Shown here piece after piece: positions 34,437-48,206 of a DNA stretch of 64,000 bases (positions are counted from its first letter, which is position 1; each line of letters starts with the position of its first letter). A program made the position numbers and the translations under genes. Source of the stretch: Parasponia andersonii. Lineage: Eukaryota; Streptophyta; Magnoliopsida; Rosales; Cannabaceae. The DNA lies in the NCBI GenBank assembly GCA_002914805.1, contig JXTB01000415.1, forward strand, positions 282,724-346,723. Direction: 5' to 3'. The notes beneath the pieces were generated by a model that was not told the DNA's origin, did not search any database, and saw only the letters and a list, made by a program, of their open reading frames with translations.

Positions 34437-36156
34437 GTCAAAGATAATTTTAAAAAATTGACATAATAAAAATCTTATTTTTATAAATAATTTATAAATT
34501 ATCTTTTTTTTCGTCACATATTAAAAAAAATCAAAATTAATAATACTATACTGTTAACCGATTTAAATGCTATAAATCCTGGAGTATGGATACTCATACT
34601 CTCTCTTGACAAAATCTTTTGGTATTTTATTTTAGGAATGAATTTTTTTAAAATGTGATTTGATATTGGAAATAAATAAGTAATTATAATCCCTTCTTCC
34701 TCTGGTTTGAAACTTAGATCGTTTCTTAGCTAATTCTTCAGCGTTAACATTAAGCTTTAATTTTTCATAAATTAACAATTTAATATCCTTTTTTCACCTA
34801 AACATATAAAAGCCTCAGTTGCGTATTTTCGCCATCTTTGAATCTTCGGTGAACTTGGTAAACCCTTTCTGAGACACCCCTTTTTCTCATTCATTTTCAG
34901 AAAAATGTTGTCGTGAGTGTAATGTGTACCCAACTTTTTTTGTCCATACTTCATTTTCATTTCTTATAATTAAAAAAATGAAGATGATGACAATTACAAA
35001 TTTATAGATCATAACTTACCAATAGTCCACATTTTAGAATTTATTCCATTTCAATAAGAATACAATCCTTCAAAAAAATTTCCGAAGTCGCAGACGTACC
35101 ATAGGTTGCAAACGTTAATGCAGAAGTTGACAAATTGAAGGTCAAGTTGATTAATATTTGTCGAAGCATAAGTTAGAAAAGAAAGCCCCAGTCACTGTCA
35201 TTGATATGGCAGAGAAAGCGTCAAAAGCCATCAAACAAATGGGGACTTCTAGGAAAAACTCGATTAACAAAATGAAAAAACAGCATTAATCCGTGAGAGA
35301 TATTGGAGGATTATCTAGTACAACAATTAATATGTACTCATCTATTCGGGTTTATAAATCGTCTATTCCTCCTTTTCAAGCCAAAAAAAAAAAAAAAAAT
35401 TAATAATTATAACCATAAAAAAAATAAAAAAATTGACTATGGTCTAATCAAATAAAACAAATAGCTCTTTTGCGAATCTTGAAAAATTAGGTGTAACAAA
35501 TCTTCATAAATATATCATGTTGTTCTCCACAGAGGTCATTGGTATGGTAGACCCATTAAGATGCCTCCTAAGTAAGTTGTTGAAGTGTCACAAATTAGCA
35601 AATTACAACTGTTTCTTTAAAAAGAACGTCAGTTTGTTTGCTCCAACTCCAAGGACTGGAACTTCAGTTGTTTTTTCTTATGGATGTACTTCTTTTAGAA
35701 AGTTCAGTCACTTATAATTTTAACTACAAATCCCAAAAAGGAAATAACAAAAATTTCGTGCATTTCAAATTCCAGTCACTTCAGTGAGAATACAAATAAA
35801 TGCATTGTGGTCAAACGTTTACACGTTCTTTAAGTTTCCCAGCCGGGGAAGAGAAACAAATCACCAAAATATTGTCTAAAAAGCAATTACAAAACTCCCC
35901 AACTGAGTTCATTTTCCTTTTCTCCCTATATTACACATCAGAATATTTCTATCACTGTCAAATATTTTCTGAGCTTTCTAATTAGTTGCTGGCAAACCTA
36001 GCATGGTTTCGGAATTGGATATCATCCTCCCAAGCTACAATATCAAGAGCCCGAGGGTCTGCAACAATGCGTATCATCACTAACCTGTACATTTTAAGAG
36101 CTCCAATTCCGACATGTAACTGTGACATATTTGACTCCTCCAACAGAAGTTGAATA
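34437..36156. other. Intergenic DNA and 3' flank of the LMBD2 gene
   Basis: No separate gene. Sequence at about 35990-36156, next to the minus-strand stop codon, is less AT-rich and probably 3' UTR of the LMBD2 gene. The 80-codon minus frame at 35982-36224 is a frame shadow of its last exon and UTR. Confidence 0.5.
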
Positions 36157-38565
36157 TCATCTAGAAGAGCCAGACTTCTTGATTTCCATCCCAGCTTCAT
36201 CCTCCTCATCACTGTAACTCCCATGATCTGCTGAAGGCCGTTTTAGTCTCTGAAATATTTCATCAAGCGACTCAGAAGAGGAAACACGAGAGAGGAGATT
36301 AGTTTCCTGAATTTGACGCAAGGGAAGAAACTTTTTGGCCCCTAAGTTCGCCTTGAAACTTTGAAAACCAGTTTTCATTGATTCCCACTTTGAGGCCAGA
36401 CCAGAAGAAGATCCTCTGATTTGGTTACTAGGATGAGGTTCGCCTGCATCAAGCAGCGAGACCTTGGTGGAAGCAATGCTCTGCTCCACCGGCTTCTTTG
36501 TAGTGGTCGATGCTTGTTTGCTTTGTTCTCTCATGGCAGAGTATTTGTTGCTCATGGCTTCTCTGTTGAAGCCATATTTACGGGTGTCTTCTTTCAAAGG
36601 TTTCGAAGGGCTTCCTTTCAAACCATCATTCCTAAGACTGGTCGTTGCTTTCATTTCAACAGAAGTGCTTTCCTGAAACATTTCACTTTCAAGTTAGGAA
36701 CGAAACCATTATGAAATCTACCATTTCTTTGTGAAGATAAAATGAAAATAAGATATAAAAGTTTAAAACATAAAAAATGAATCATCACGGTTGTAAAAGT
36801 ATGCCAGATATCCATGAAATAAAGAATAGGATAAATGAGAGACATGATACAACACCAATTAATCTTGATTCTTGAATTATAATATATAGTAGTGAGTTCA
36901 TACTATGCTATTGCTGCCAGACTCGATATCCGTGTTGTTGAAATTTCTCGCCAATGGGATAACATGCTCACCGACGTTGCTGCCTTGTTCAAGACAAGAT
37001 CTTTCTGAGAAAATTTAAAATGACTTTAGTTCAAGCATAAAAGTTCAGATGTATCATTTCCTTTTAATAAGGTGGATGGGATTTGAACATTTAACATCCA
37101 ATGCGAGGTGTGTGGTTACAATCAGGCTGCGCTTGCGATTACATACGCATCTTTTTTTTATTTTTTTATTGGTAATTCAGATGTATCATTTCTTATTTTC
37201 GCAATGATAAGTCTAACTGGAACAGACACATACATATATTAAAAGAAATAAATAAATCAAAGTATCTATACCTTTCTGCAGGATAATTAAACCAGAAGGA
37301 TCAAAACCATCCATATCATCCGCCTCAGTCTGAAATCTGAACCTCTTCCAGCCCCCAAAAAAATTAATTATGCGGTCAAAGAAATTGCTAGCAACCAAAA
37401 GAGTGTATATAACCATAATAAGTGGATAGATTCTGTTAAATTCACTCCCAAAAAAGGGGACAGCTTGATCAATATTTCCCATTCGCTGCAGAAATTAAAA
37501 GATAAAAGAGTATTCAGTTAATTATAGCCAGAGGAGGAAAAAAATTGATATCTTATCCAGGTATCCAGGGGAGAAATTAACTATGCTTAAAGTAGTTTGT
37601 ACACAATTCTGGAACCATAAAGATTATAAGCAAGAAGCTTAAACTGGCAAATACACAGTTCATGGTCCAAGCTATGAAAATCAAACCACATCTTTCCCAA
37701 AGATACCATTTTGCTAAAATCACAGTGTGAACCTTAAAGTTCAAATCCTTGAGTTGGTTCCAATAACTGCCATATCCTAGAGCCATAGCCATCAACTTCC
37801 AATTCTTCATTTTTATTAATTTACCACAAAGGCCTAATAAACATGGAAGGCCATTTGGTGGGCAGGAGTCAGGAATAAGGATTGGGATTATACTAACTAG
37901 ACTAAAATACTCTAGCTCCAAGTTTTGTGCTGGAAAAAAGGATGAATAGAATAATCCCACACTCCTCCATTCTTTTTTGATAAGACACTCCGTCATTCTC
38001 ATTCCCAAATAAACATGGGTCTCATATCTTTTCTTTCTATTTTTACCCTTCTTGTTCTCCAATAAGTATGGGTCCCATATTTTACTCAAATGCCTTCCTA
38101 CAACCCATTCTCCAAGTAATGTTGGCCCCGAATCTTTTTCTTCAGTTTCATCCCATCTTTTAGTCCCACAAATAACCAAACAAGTGGTAGTACTAACATA
38201 ATCAAAGCCAGTCCAATACAATTCAATCATAAGCAATAGTCTATTTCAATCCTGCCTACCAAATGGGACACAAGATGGCATGTCAACAAGCCAAAAAGTC
38301 ACACATAGCACAGCCTACCTTCCCTCTCTCTCCAAAAGGAAAATATACATCTATATATATAGGGCACCAATCCAATAGATTTTTTTTTTATTACCTATTG
38401 TTTTGCCCTGTTAAAATTTATCACACACATATTTTCATAGTAAAAAGTGGAGAGAGAAAAACATTAAATAATGAGTTTTTATTTTTTTATAACTACTTAA
38501 ATTATGGTAATCATTAGATTAAAATAATCCAACGGATAAAAAAAATACCTATTGGATTGGGAACC

Positions 38566-38607
<42 letters not shown>

Positions 38608-41600
38608 GTATGTACATAGTGACGGACCCAGAAATTATTTATAGGGTGGGCATAATTTTTTTTTTTTTGACATAAATGGGATTCTTAAGGAAATATCATT
38701 AATCGAAGCAAAAAGTTTCAAATTACAATGTAGGCAAAAGTGTTACAATTTTAAATTCATTAAAGAGAGAAGACGAAAAATGGATCACAAACACAACTTC
38801 TAAAAACAAATGTGTGGGTTACCTAGAGTGGGCATAAATAGAAATTAAATTTTTACACTTTAAGAAACTACTTAAAATATAACAATTTACACACGGACGG
38901 AAGACAAGAAATTATATAACATTTACAAACATATTACCTACATAATATATATGTGTTTAAATAGCATAAATTTATAACCAAATATTTATTAGAAAACTAG
39001 AGAAGTAAAAAAGATAAAGAGAATAAAAATATATATAAAAATAGATATATTGTATTTATTAAGAATTAGATAAATAAATATAATTTAATTTTGATTGAGA
39101 TCAGATATAGAAATAAAAGAATTTACAAAATGTATCATGAATTAATTTCTATATTATTTAAACGGATTTTTATTTCCAAAATTACGTATATGTTAGTTAA
39201 TAAATGTTACATAAATAACTAAAATTAAATTTTGAATGAAATAAAATATAAAAATAAAATAATTTATAGAAGAAAATGCTTCAATATATACGTTATATTC
39301 CCTCAAATAAATATATATAGTATATATATATAAAGAACTTTTCAAAAATTCAGAAGGGCATACCGCAATGTAGGTCCGCCGTTGTTTATACATATGCATA
39401 GATAAGTCTTAACTCAAACAATCGAAAAACCAAAAAGAAAACTTGTTACACCATTCCATCATGGCTGATAATATTACATTTCTTTGCAAAAACATAATAT
39501 ATATATACATGCATGTATATATGTTCATAAAAGGTATCGTATATCCCAATGAAAAAGATCCCTGATAGTTTAACTTTGTTTCTGCAACGGCAATAAAAAA
39601 AATAAAACAATATAAAATAAAAAAGGGGGTCAAGGAAATCAAAAGATTTACCTTTTCAAATATAGTTCTCTTTCCATTAAGACGAATGAGATTCAGAAAG
39701 TTGTATGAGATTGGAGGAGCATACCGAGCAACCATCCTGGTGAAAGGAAAAACAATGAGATGTATATACTGTTTAGAGTTAGCCGATCTTCCAGCCATTA
39801 TAATAAAGTTATGAGCAAAAACTTACGAGCATATCATAAGCAAGTTGACCGAGCTCGTTTGTCTTGGTGTTAATGAGTAAAACATCAACATGCCAATTTT
39901 GAACAAGGAATAATATGTGCAGACGCACATGTACATCAAAGGAATAAAAGCAAATACCTGAAGAAAAACAAAATTAAGTCATTCATAATGTACGCAAAGC
40001 AAATAAACAGATGTTACACACACACAAAACCATTTATGAATAGGGTGCAAAATGCAGAGTACAGATGAAGTTATCTATTTTACATAATTGATGGGATGCA
40101 AATTTATGGGGTACAGATTTTAAAATATACTATAAAAACTAAAAAATACCTGAACAAGAACTTCTTGTCCCTGAACAGAATTTATAATGATTGAGAAAAG
40201 AGATAAATCAAATTTTGGAAGTAGGGTTGCCTCTGCTAAAAGAATAGCAGCTGAGATGATACCAAGGACGATAGCCAAGGCTTTCTTAATTTGCTTGCTT
40301 AGTATGCAGCGCCAAATAAATTCTACAGAAAGAACAATGTACTTGAGAACTTCAGATTAAAGTGTCAAATATTGATTACTAATATATGACTGAGCTACTT
40401 AATAAAATTGCACAAGAAAGCAAACAAGTAAAACATGCAAAGTTAGAATCAACCAGTAAAAGAAGTAATTAATTGATTATTACCAATAGAATCAATAAAA
40501 GACCCTAATTTTCCTGTCCGAGCAGGTCTGAAGCTTGAAACATATTTCCTGAACACACGATACTTTCAATGATAATCAAAAGAAAACAGCATATAGACTG
40601 GAATAAAAAACAAGGATGCATATTAGAGACACACCATCCAGTTGAACTGCGGCGTTCATAGTTTCCTATGGTATCTTCCAGTTCAAGGGCCTCCATGACA
40701 TAGGTCATATACTCACTGCAAAAAAGATTTGGATAATATAGCCAACCATTGCATGTACATAGTTGGCTGAGGAAGAAATCTCATGCACAAGACGAAATAC
40801 GAAGATGTAGAAAGCAGAATGAACAACAAGGATAGAAGGAAATAGCTATAGCGAGAGACTTCACTCATTTCTTTTCTTCTCCTTTGAACATGGGGCTGGA
40901 AATGGGAGGATGTTTCAAAACTTCCAACATAAACCGACTCCTTATTCAGAATTACAGTTTCCTAAACTTGGTTAAAGGCAGGCTTAGACTTTCCCCCGCA
41001 GTCTGACGAGAACTAAAGAGCTAAACCAAAAGAAGTGGAGTCAAGCCATTTCCCCAATGATGAACAGAATATTTGAAGGTGCCTAAATAGAGATTATTAG
41101 GATTCTGAATGCTTTGGCAGATGCTATCATAGTACGAGGGATGGAGGGAAAGTTGCAGGGGAAGAAGAAATGTGCACGTTAAATGCAAATTATAGGCATC
41201 AATGTAGAGGGGAAAGAAAATGAACAAGAATTAACAAAGGAATGTGATTCCCGAAGAGTATAGATATTCGACCAAAAAAAAAAATCACCTAACCTTTTGT
41301 ATCGATAATACTCTTCTCGAGCTCCACGAAGATGACGCCTTAATGTCGCCATCGACTTCTCGTCAGTGTCATAGTCCATGTCATTTTCTCCTAACCGACC
41401 ACCTTGTGGTTTAAACGATGGGTCTTCCCTGAACTGGGGAATTGATCATATTCAACATGTTAAATAGAACCTTCATGCAACTAGGAATATTATTGTAAAC
41501 AAATACAATAAATACCATTTGAGCTAACATATTATCAATAACATCCATGTACGGCCTTAAAGGATCACGCTTTGACATCTGAGTGGATGTTGCTTGAGCG

Positions 41601-43349
41601 ACCTATGCAAGAAACCATTATTGGGGTTTAAGGTAATAAATAATACGTAAAATCATATATATCAAATACAATATAACTTCATGAAACTGCAGAAACTATT
41701 ATAACCTTCAGAGAACAAAGAACACATCAATGATTACAGTCACAACAAATTGGTTTTCCTGGATACAAAAAGCAATCATTATTTTCCATGAAAGAAACTA
41801 GAAGATTTATACAAAATGCACCAGGTTTCAAAAGTTCATATGAACGCTCACTGGACTCAAGCATACTGTCAATGATGGTCTCACCTCAAATGGGTTTTGA
41901 ATTATAGAGTATATGTACAGGTATAATTAGACATTGCAGACCTTCTATATTGATCATAAGTAAACAAGCAGAAAAAGTAAGACAAACCAAACAGTTCCCA
42001 GGAAAAAAAGTGCACATTAAGCCTGCGAGTCTAATTATAGAGGAATATATCATAAAGAAACAAAAGCCTACAGCAGAGTACACGCTACTTTTGGGAGGAA
42101 AAACAAACACTGAAGAAGAGGGAACTTTTTGCGTATTTGAGTGGAGAAAAGAAAAAAAATGAGGTACCACAATAGCGTTTGAAAGTTCTTGATGAGCATC
42201 ATCAAGCTTCACAGCCATTTTAGCAATTTTATGGGAAAGAACTTTCTGACGGGTTGTCCAATCTGCGTTTCTCCAAATATTTTTGGGAATTTCACTCAAA
42301 CCAAAGCCAAGAAGAAAGGCACCGGTTACCAGTCCAAAAGTATTTGAGCAGGCCATGGAAAAACCCAGAACACCTCCAGTCCTGTTTATATAACAGTGAT
42401 AAACATGAGAAGAATAGCTCAAATAGCTAAAAAGCTGACACATCAACTTTACCAAGGTGAGATAAAGACCAATTATTGTGCATCACGATGAGAAGAATAA
42501 GTCCAAAAAAGCCAATCAATCCAACAATCAGGTAGAAGACTAGATTAACATGTACACTAGTCTTCAATCTCTCTTTCACAGTGAAATCTCCAGCATCTTC
42601 AAAACCCTGAATAAGGGGCACCACAGCCCTGCTTAGATAAAAACATAATTCAAATATATGAGGAAATGTGCAACACCAAGTTGTCAATGCAATTTATCTA
42701 CAAAAATCATCTGCACCAACATAAGCAGCCAAAGATAAAAGAAAACAGCAAGAAATTATGTAAGCAGAGTTTGAGAGGTACCAGATCAAACATGGATTCT
42801 AATCATAGAACGGAATGGATTAGAGAATACAATATGAACAGTGAAAGCAATAAGTGATGTACTGCATCTTTTATAAATAGCTGCTACCATAGCTATCATA
42901 ACTATTACTAGATCGCATAAGGAATTGGCACTATATATTAATATAAACATATACGACACATATAATATATATATATATATATTTATATAAACAAAATATA
43001 ACAGATTCAGAAGTTACTAATACAGTAATACACACAACAACTGCATCATGTGGAGCCTTCAATAGCAGTTGCATGCCTAGAAAATGAATTCACAGAGAGC
43101 ACAACAATTCTAACAGATATAGCCCATTATAGAACCTATGAATCATATACTGACTTCAAAGAAAATTGATTAAGAATATTAAGGTGCATAGCATCCATTT
43201 TACACGTCGCAACAGATATGTATGGACGGATACCAGGCTGATAAAAAGAGTTACAGTTTGCATTAAGCCTACCAAGTTAACAAAAACGTACTCCAATATG
43301 ACCAGCTCCAAAAGAAAGAAATGCCTCCATTCCTGATCTCGTGGATCGT
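36157..43349 (-). CDS. LMBR1 domain-containing protein 2 homologue (LMBD2), first exon not found
   Basis: Thirteen minus-strand exons with GT-AG borders: 43349-43273, 42628-42470, 42381-42168, 41602-41516, 41433-41294, 40715-40635, 40548-40484, 40322-40150, 39957-39827, 39736-39652, 37485-37272, 37004-36904, 36672-36157. Phases match throughout, giving 2043 nt or 680 residues plus stop, with no internal stop. Diagnostic blocks are GGISFFWSWSYWSTFLLTW, AVVPLIQGFEDAGDFT, GAFLLGFGLSEIPKNIWRN, EKSMATLRRHLRGAREEYY, MVARYAPPISYNFLNL, ADDMDGFDPSGLIILQK and the C-terminal SSSESLDEIFQRLKRPS. These match the plant LMBR1 family (PF04791; Arabidopsis At5g65290 type, about 730 residues): a multi-pass membrane protein with a cytosolic coiled loop, whose plant role is unclear; animal LMBRD2 is linked to GPCR signalling. 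The N-terminal ~56 residues (start codon, first helices) are missing between 43350 and 44160. Confidence 0.9.
37060..37150 (-). mobile_element. SINE fragment in LMBD2 intron
   Basis: On the minus strand, GCAGCCTGATTGTAACCACAC resembles a SINE box-A head, and GTTCAAATCCC a box B. The same arrangement (GGCCTGATTGCTAAAC, then GGCTCAAATGCC) occurs inverted in the SCAI gene intron at 61310-61420, so both are probably one family. It lies in the intron between exons ending 37272 and starting 37004. Confidence 0.5.
38362..38565. mobile_element. TA-inserting MITE, copy 2 (in LMBD2 intron)
   Basis: It has the same termini as 31665-31906 (GGGCACCAATCCAATAG at left; TACCTATTGGATTGGGAACC at right) and sits in (TA)n tracts. 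At 204 bp it is shorter and more diverged, and its central hairpin is decayed. It is one of several insertions in the 2.2-kb intron. Confidence 0.85.
38622..39384. mobile_element. hAT-like MITE in LMBD2 intron
   Basis: The left end reads TGACGGACCCAGAAATT; the reverse complement of the right end reads CAACGGCGGACCTACATT. They share the CGGACC core of a terminal inverted repeat common in plant non-autonomous hAT elements. The 760-bp interior is AT-rich with no coding capacity. Flanking TSD candidates (TGTACATA, TTATACATA) are imperfect. Confidence 0.6.
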
Positions 43350-44170
43350 CTGTATATGTAAAAAGAGAATAAGCTATACAACTAAAAATTAAATTAATCC
43401 TTACAAACATTTGTTTCAAACGTATCATCAATTTTAGAAATGCTTCAAAAGAGTTGAACTTTCTTCAATTGCACTACTTCCGGAAAATTGAAAACAACAT
43501 ACTTCCACAGAGCAGTAAGGAAAGAAATCAAAACCAACTGAATCAAATTAGAAAGATAAAGTGATAACTTTCTCAGTATGACAAATAAGCTACTGGTGTC
43601 TGATATGTCACAACAACAGTAGCAATGTCATCGCATATCTCGTTTTGCATACCGACGGAAAAGGCACTTTCTTTCTCTATTTCAAAATGCAGTGACAGAG
43701 TAACTAAACAAAGGTTAAATTAAAGACTGCCCAAGTGTTTCTTTGTCAAAAAGCCAAAAGAGAAACACTTGACACAAAGTGAAACCTTCAAATATTTTCT
43801 TCTTCTTCTGCTTCTTCTTCTGTATCTTTCACTTGCCTTAAACTAATAGTAAGTTAGTTCACATTGCAGATACCATAGTGCTCTAAACTCTGACAAAAAA
43901 CGTTAACACCACTCAAAATCGAAATCAACTTCATTCTTGGAGTTTATACATATACATATATAGGCATAAACCCTATCTTATACCCAAAAGAAAAATTGCC
44001 AAAACCAATAATTAAAGTCAAAACTATCATTCANCTCTCCTCTTCTCTCTTCTCTCTCTCTCTCTCTCTCCCCAGTTGCTCAAGCCCTCAAGCGGATCCG
44101 ATCGCTGAAAATTTCAGCTTCGGTTCGCCACCTGACCTTAGGTCCTAAGTACCTCACCGACTTTTATTTT
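43350..44170 (-). promoter_or_regulatory. LMBD2 5' region: probable leader and first intron, no start exon
   Basis: On the minus strand, 44140-44035 is a GA-rich stretch (GA repeat at 44069-44049) with a balanced-composition head, typical of a plant 5' UTR. It is followed by about 700 bases resembling intron sequence, ending at the acceptor TATACAG just before exon 43349. No frame encodes the expected opening (the MWVFYLISLPLTLG-like segment through ILVPADIW). One undetermined base lies at 44034. Confidence 0.45.
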
Positions 44171-46261
44171 TATTTTTATTTTTTTTAATGCGATTCGTGA
44201 AGGGGACTCTACGGTGCGCTCGTTGCGTACAATCAAATTTCCTGAGCTTCTTAACGTATTTGCGGTTTGTTGATGTTGGGCTCGATTGGGAATTAGGCCA
44301 CGTAATGGTTTCTGGACCAAGATATTGTGGCCCATATTGTGCGGAGGCCCAGATTTTGGAAGACAGAAATTGGATTTAGGGAGATTTGGTGGATTTGGAC
44401 ATGAGAAAAGGACCTTGATAGGATTAATTTGGGCTAAAATGACTTTTTTATAGGGAAATTACGGGGATTAGGAGTGTTTTAATTCCAATTTACTTTTTTT
44501 TAAGTATTTTTCAGATTTACCTTTCTAGTAAGAATTATTTATATTTGTAGTAATTTCGTGGAGAGAAAATTTTATCATTCCTGCACTACCTTTCTTTCCA
44601 TTTTGTTTCCCGAGGAGACATATATCTCTTTTTAGGTGACAATTGTTTCACACTTTCCTTCTTTTTCCATTTTCTCTTTTAGCTGGGTCCTTCTTTTCTT
44701 TACTTTCCACACTTTTTCCCTCATTCCCCTCACATATGTACAAACAAACTCCTCCCATCACTCACTTTTCTTTCTTCTTTTTTTCTTTTTAAATGAATCT
44801 TTTCTTTACAAACAATGCTCCTAGCATCGTTCATGGCTTCCAAAGAGATAAACTCTTCTTTTAGAGAGAGAAAGAAGATTTGTGAGTTAGAGATATTTCA
44901 GAAATGAATAATTGGAAAATATAGAGACAGAGAAAGATATATATTTATATTTATATATATATGAGGAGGAAAAATAAATCGGGAAGTGATCTAGTGTGGT
45001 AGAGTCTAGGGAGATTACTTGCGGTTGGGTCCCTCACGAAGACGAGGACGTTATCATGGTAGGAGATGCCTCAATGACGAGGTCACTCGTTGCTTTTAGA
45101 GAGAGAAACTCCTATTTTAAAAAGAAAATAAAATTTATGAGTTACAAATGAATAATGAGAAAGTAGAAAGAGAGAGAGTAAAAAGAACTTAGGGAATGAT
45201 TGGAAGTATTTGGGCGAGAGTATGATAGTACAAATGTAACCGATGGTTATAGTTTCTTTTACATCCTAGTAAATATTATGAGCTTTTGAAGGTATAGACA
45301 ACATCATAATTTTGTGGCTAACAATAATATATACCAAAAGTTTTATAGAATACTGTGATTATTTATGACACTTTTTTTTAGTATATTTCTATTAATATGT
45401 TAGTTATAATTTTATTATAAATAGTCATAATATTGTGATCGATAGTACGTCATTATTTATAAATAGTTATAAGTCATTTTTTCCCCTAGATATGGATAGT
45501 GTTTTCCTAAATTTCGATCGAATTGCATAATACAGACCATGGATCGAGGAGCCTTTCTAGAAGTCATTTATATGCAACATCAATAAGTTTGTTTGTTTTG
45601 ACATTGGTGATAAGTGTATGTGATGTAGATTCACACATATTGTGACACATGTTCATAAATTTTGTATGCATATTGTTAGAGATATTTTTTATAGTATAAC
45701 TAAAAGTCAAACATCCATGACAAGTGATAACAAAAGATAGAGAACTTGTTATTTGATTTATTTTGATTTATTTAATTATACATTTTTCGTTCTTTTTACG
45801 TACTAAGAATCACATATGTGACAGATAGTAACAAAAATAAAGAACTTGTCATTTAATGCTCACTTCTTCTTCTTTGTCTCTGTCTTCGTCGTATGTCATC
45901 ACTGATCTTTATTTTTTCCTTCCTTTAAATCCGAATAAACAAACAAATGCATCATTTATTGGACCATCAATATCCTTTTTTCCCCAAGAAACAAACAAAA
46001 GGAAAAAAAAAAAAAAAACCGCCGTTACTAGCTGCCAGTTCTCCTGTGTTTTTTTTTTAAAAAAAAATATATGTCAGTTTCAATTAGAAAATGAAAAAAA
46101 TAATAAATGAGCTAAGAAATTATGACAATACCCACTCCAGTCCAATCAAATAAATCGGCGCCAAAACACTACTAATTCCCATAATTTTAATTTTTTTTTT
46201 GCATAAAATGTTGTGCTTCTTACAAAATTACAAGCCCAAATACCAAAGATTGAAAAATACT
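44171..46261. other. Intergenic DNA, no gene seen
   Basis: Short unrelated frames only. The 62- and 84-codon frames at 44636 and 45856 are Ser/Phe-rich shadows of pyrimidine runs. Confidence 0.5.
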
Positions 46262-46572
46262 GTATTTTTTAAAAAATTCTAAACTAATTTAGAAAAATAT
46301 TACTTTATAAAAAGTTTTTTTGAAAAAATAGCACTTTTAATAATTATTTAGAAAAATATCATTTTCTTCAAACTTTATGTTTTTCAATAGTACTCAAGAT
46401 AACTAGTTGAATTACTGGAGTAACCAATCTAGTTACTTTAAGTATCTCATCAATTAATAAAAATAATATTTTTCTAAATACTTTTAAAATTAGTATTTTT
46501 TTAATTAAAATCTGAGATTTTCAAACAATTTCATATTTAGAAATTTTCAATTTTTGTGAAAATTTACCATTA
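46262..46572 (+). mobile_element. MITE, direct copy of the 14464-14816 family
   Basis: Starts near TTCTAAACTAATTTAGAAAA and ends GAAAATTTACCAT. It contains GATAACTAGTTGAATTACT and AATCTAGTTACTTTAAGTA, matching 48808-49108 in order and spacing. No coding capacity. Confidence 0.65.
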
Positions 46573-48206
46573 AAAAAATAAAATTTCCACTAGTTTCTTA
46601 TGATCAAAAAGTTGTTGACACTCTAAAAATTATTATTTTTAAAAAAATGCAAAAAAAAAAATCATTTTAGTCCAAGTGAATCCTATCTATGTCGTTTTCT
46701 CTATGGACATAAGTACTAAGTAGATAGGTGTAATTTCGGCCAAAATGACCTCGTTATATCTTTTTTAATATATTTTTTATTAGGATAAACTTATTTATGA
46801 CTAGTCATAAGGCCTTATTTGGCACATTGAACTAAGATTAGAGTATAGATTATTTATCCTAATCCTTTGTTTGTTGCCACACTAGAACTAGGATAAATAA
46901 TTCATATTCCAAAATTAGTCCCATTTGAGTGGTATAAATAATTCCATTCAACAATGATAATCCCACACATCATTACTTGTGAGATCCATTCTTTTTTATT
47001 CTATTTGTCATTTTATGTGAGCGATATATATTGTATTATTTTTGGGTTTTATAGTAAAATGAATAAATTTTGGATCCATTTTTAAGTAAATACCTATTTT
47101 TCAAATGTCATGACATAAAGTGACTGATATATTATTATATATACCAAATACAAATTTAATATGCCAGTATAAAAACTAATATACTTAAGACATAATTAAA
47201 GTTGATATATAATTAGATATACTAAGTATGAAAGTAGACATTTGACCATTTAACTATAAAAATTAAAAAATAAAAACTGAGACATTTATTAAAATAAAGC
47301 GTAAAAAAATGACAATACTCTAATTTCCTTTTTTAAGACAAATATGTCATTATAAATAAATGAAATATCTTATAACAATGTATTAAATTTGAAGAAAGGA
47401 AAAATAAGCTCAGGCACACTAATGTAAATTCAGTTAAATCATGAAGTTTCATAGTTCATTATCTAAATGATGCTAGAGACTTATATTAATTAAAAAAAGA
47501 AAAGGAATAAACTAAATAATTTAACAAAGATTAATCAAAGTCTAAATGACAAAATGAACTATAGGATCACTGATGCATATATCACACTTTGAAAACTGAA
47601 GATTTGGGCCAATATCTTTAGCCCATAAGTGATACACCCCGTAAGAGTTGGAATCTAAATTATTGAAAAAGAGGAGTTCATATAATCTATATGGATAAAG
47701 CATCAGATTTCATTCTTAGCATTACGAATGAGAGCACCAATATCTAATGAATGTTTCCGTTTGTTGATTATTTGCATCCATCCACATTTAAAAAGCTAGT
47801 CTTCTGAAGGGATGCGTTCCCTTTTCTAATTTCTTTTTTTTTTTTTCAAAAGTAATTTTAATGAATACTCTTTCATGAAAAAATTGATACTGTGTGTTGT
47901 GCTTATCATTGCTACCACCATTTCAATTGCGTTCGCGGTCGACAATTGTCCGTACTGTTTAGAGAACAGATTGTCATTATAGCTACGTCAACTCTTGCTA
48001 AACGCTGCTAGGAGAAGTAGGGGAACCCAACGCTATAAAACCAAACAAGAATAAACGAAAAAATAATCTCACAATGGGGAGTAATAATTAATTCTAAGAT
48101 TGAGGACACTAAACTTTGCAATTGTTGAGAACAAATCAATATGCATATATGGCAGGTATATTCCACCAAGAAATGATAGTAAAACCTAAACTAATCATAA
48201 GAAAAA
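46573..48206. other. Intergenic DNA with a possible MITE
   Basis: At 46808-47000, TTATTTGGCACATTGAAC and repeated ATAAATAATTC blocks in both orientations suggest another MITE, without clear ends. No gene. Confidence 0.4.

Noticed and set aside
37577..38236. 219-codon minus-strand frame, the longest in the window
   Set aside because: It lies inside an LMBD2 intron, its 5' half overlaps repeat-like sequence (TTTGGTAGGCAGGATTG, GGGACTAAAAGATGGG style), and the peptide shows no domain.
42661..42687. Possible micro-exon ending ...ACAACTTG|GT before the AVVPLIQG exon of LMBD2
   Set aside because: It would introduce an in-frame stop; exon 43349-43273 already reads through to FLLTW and splices in phase to 42628.
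44031..44040. Undetermined base at 44034 as a possible start codon (NTG)
   Set aside because: The frame following it does not resemble the LMBD2 N-terminus and stops after 18 codons.
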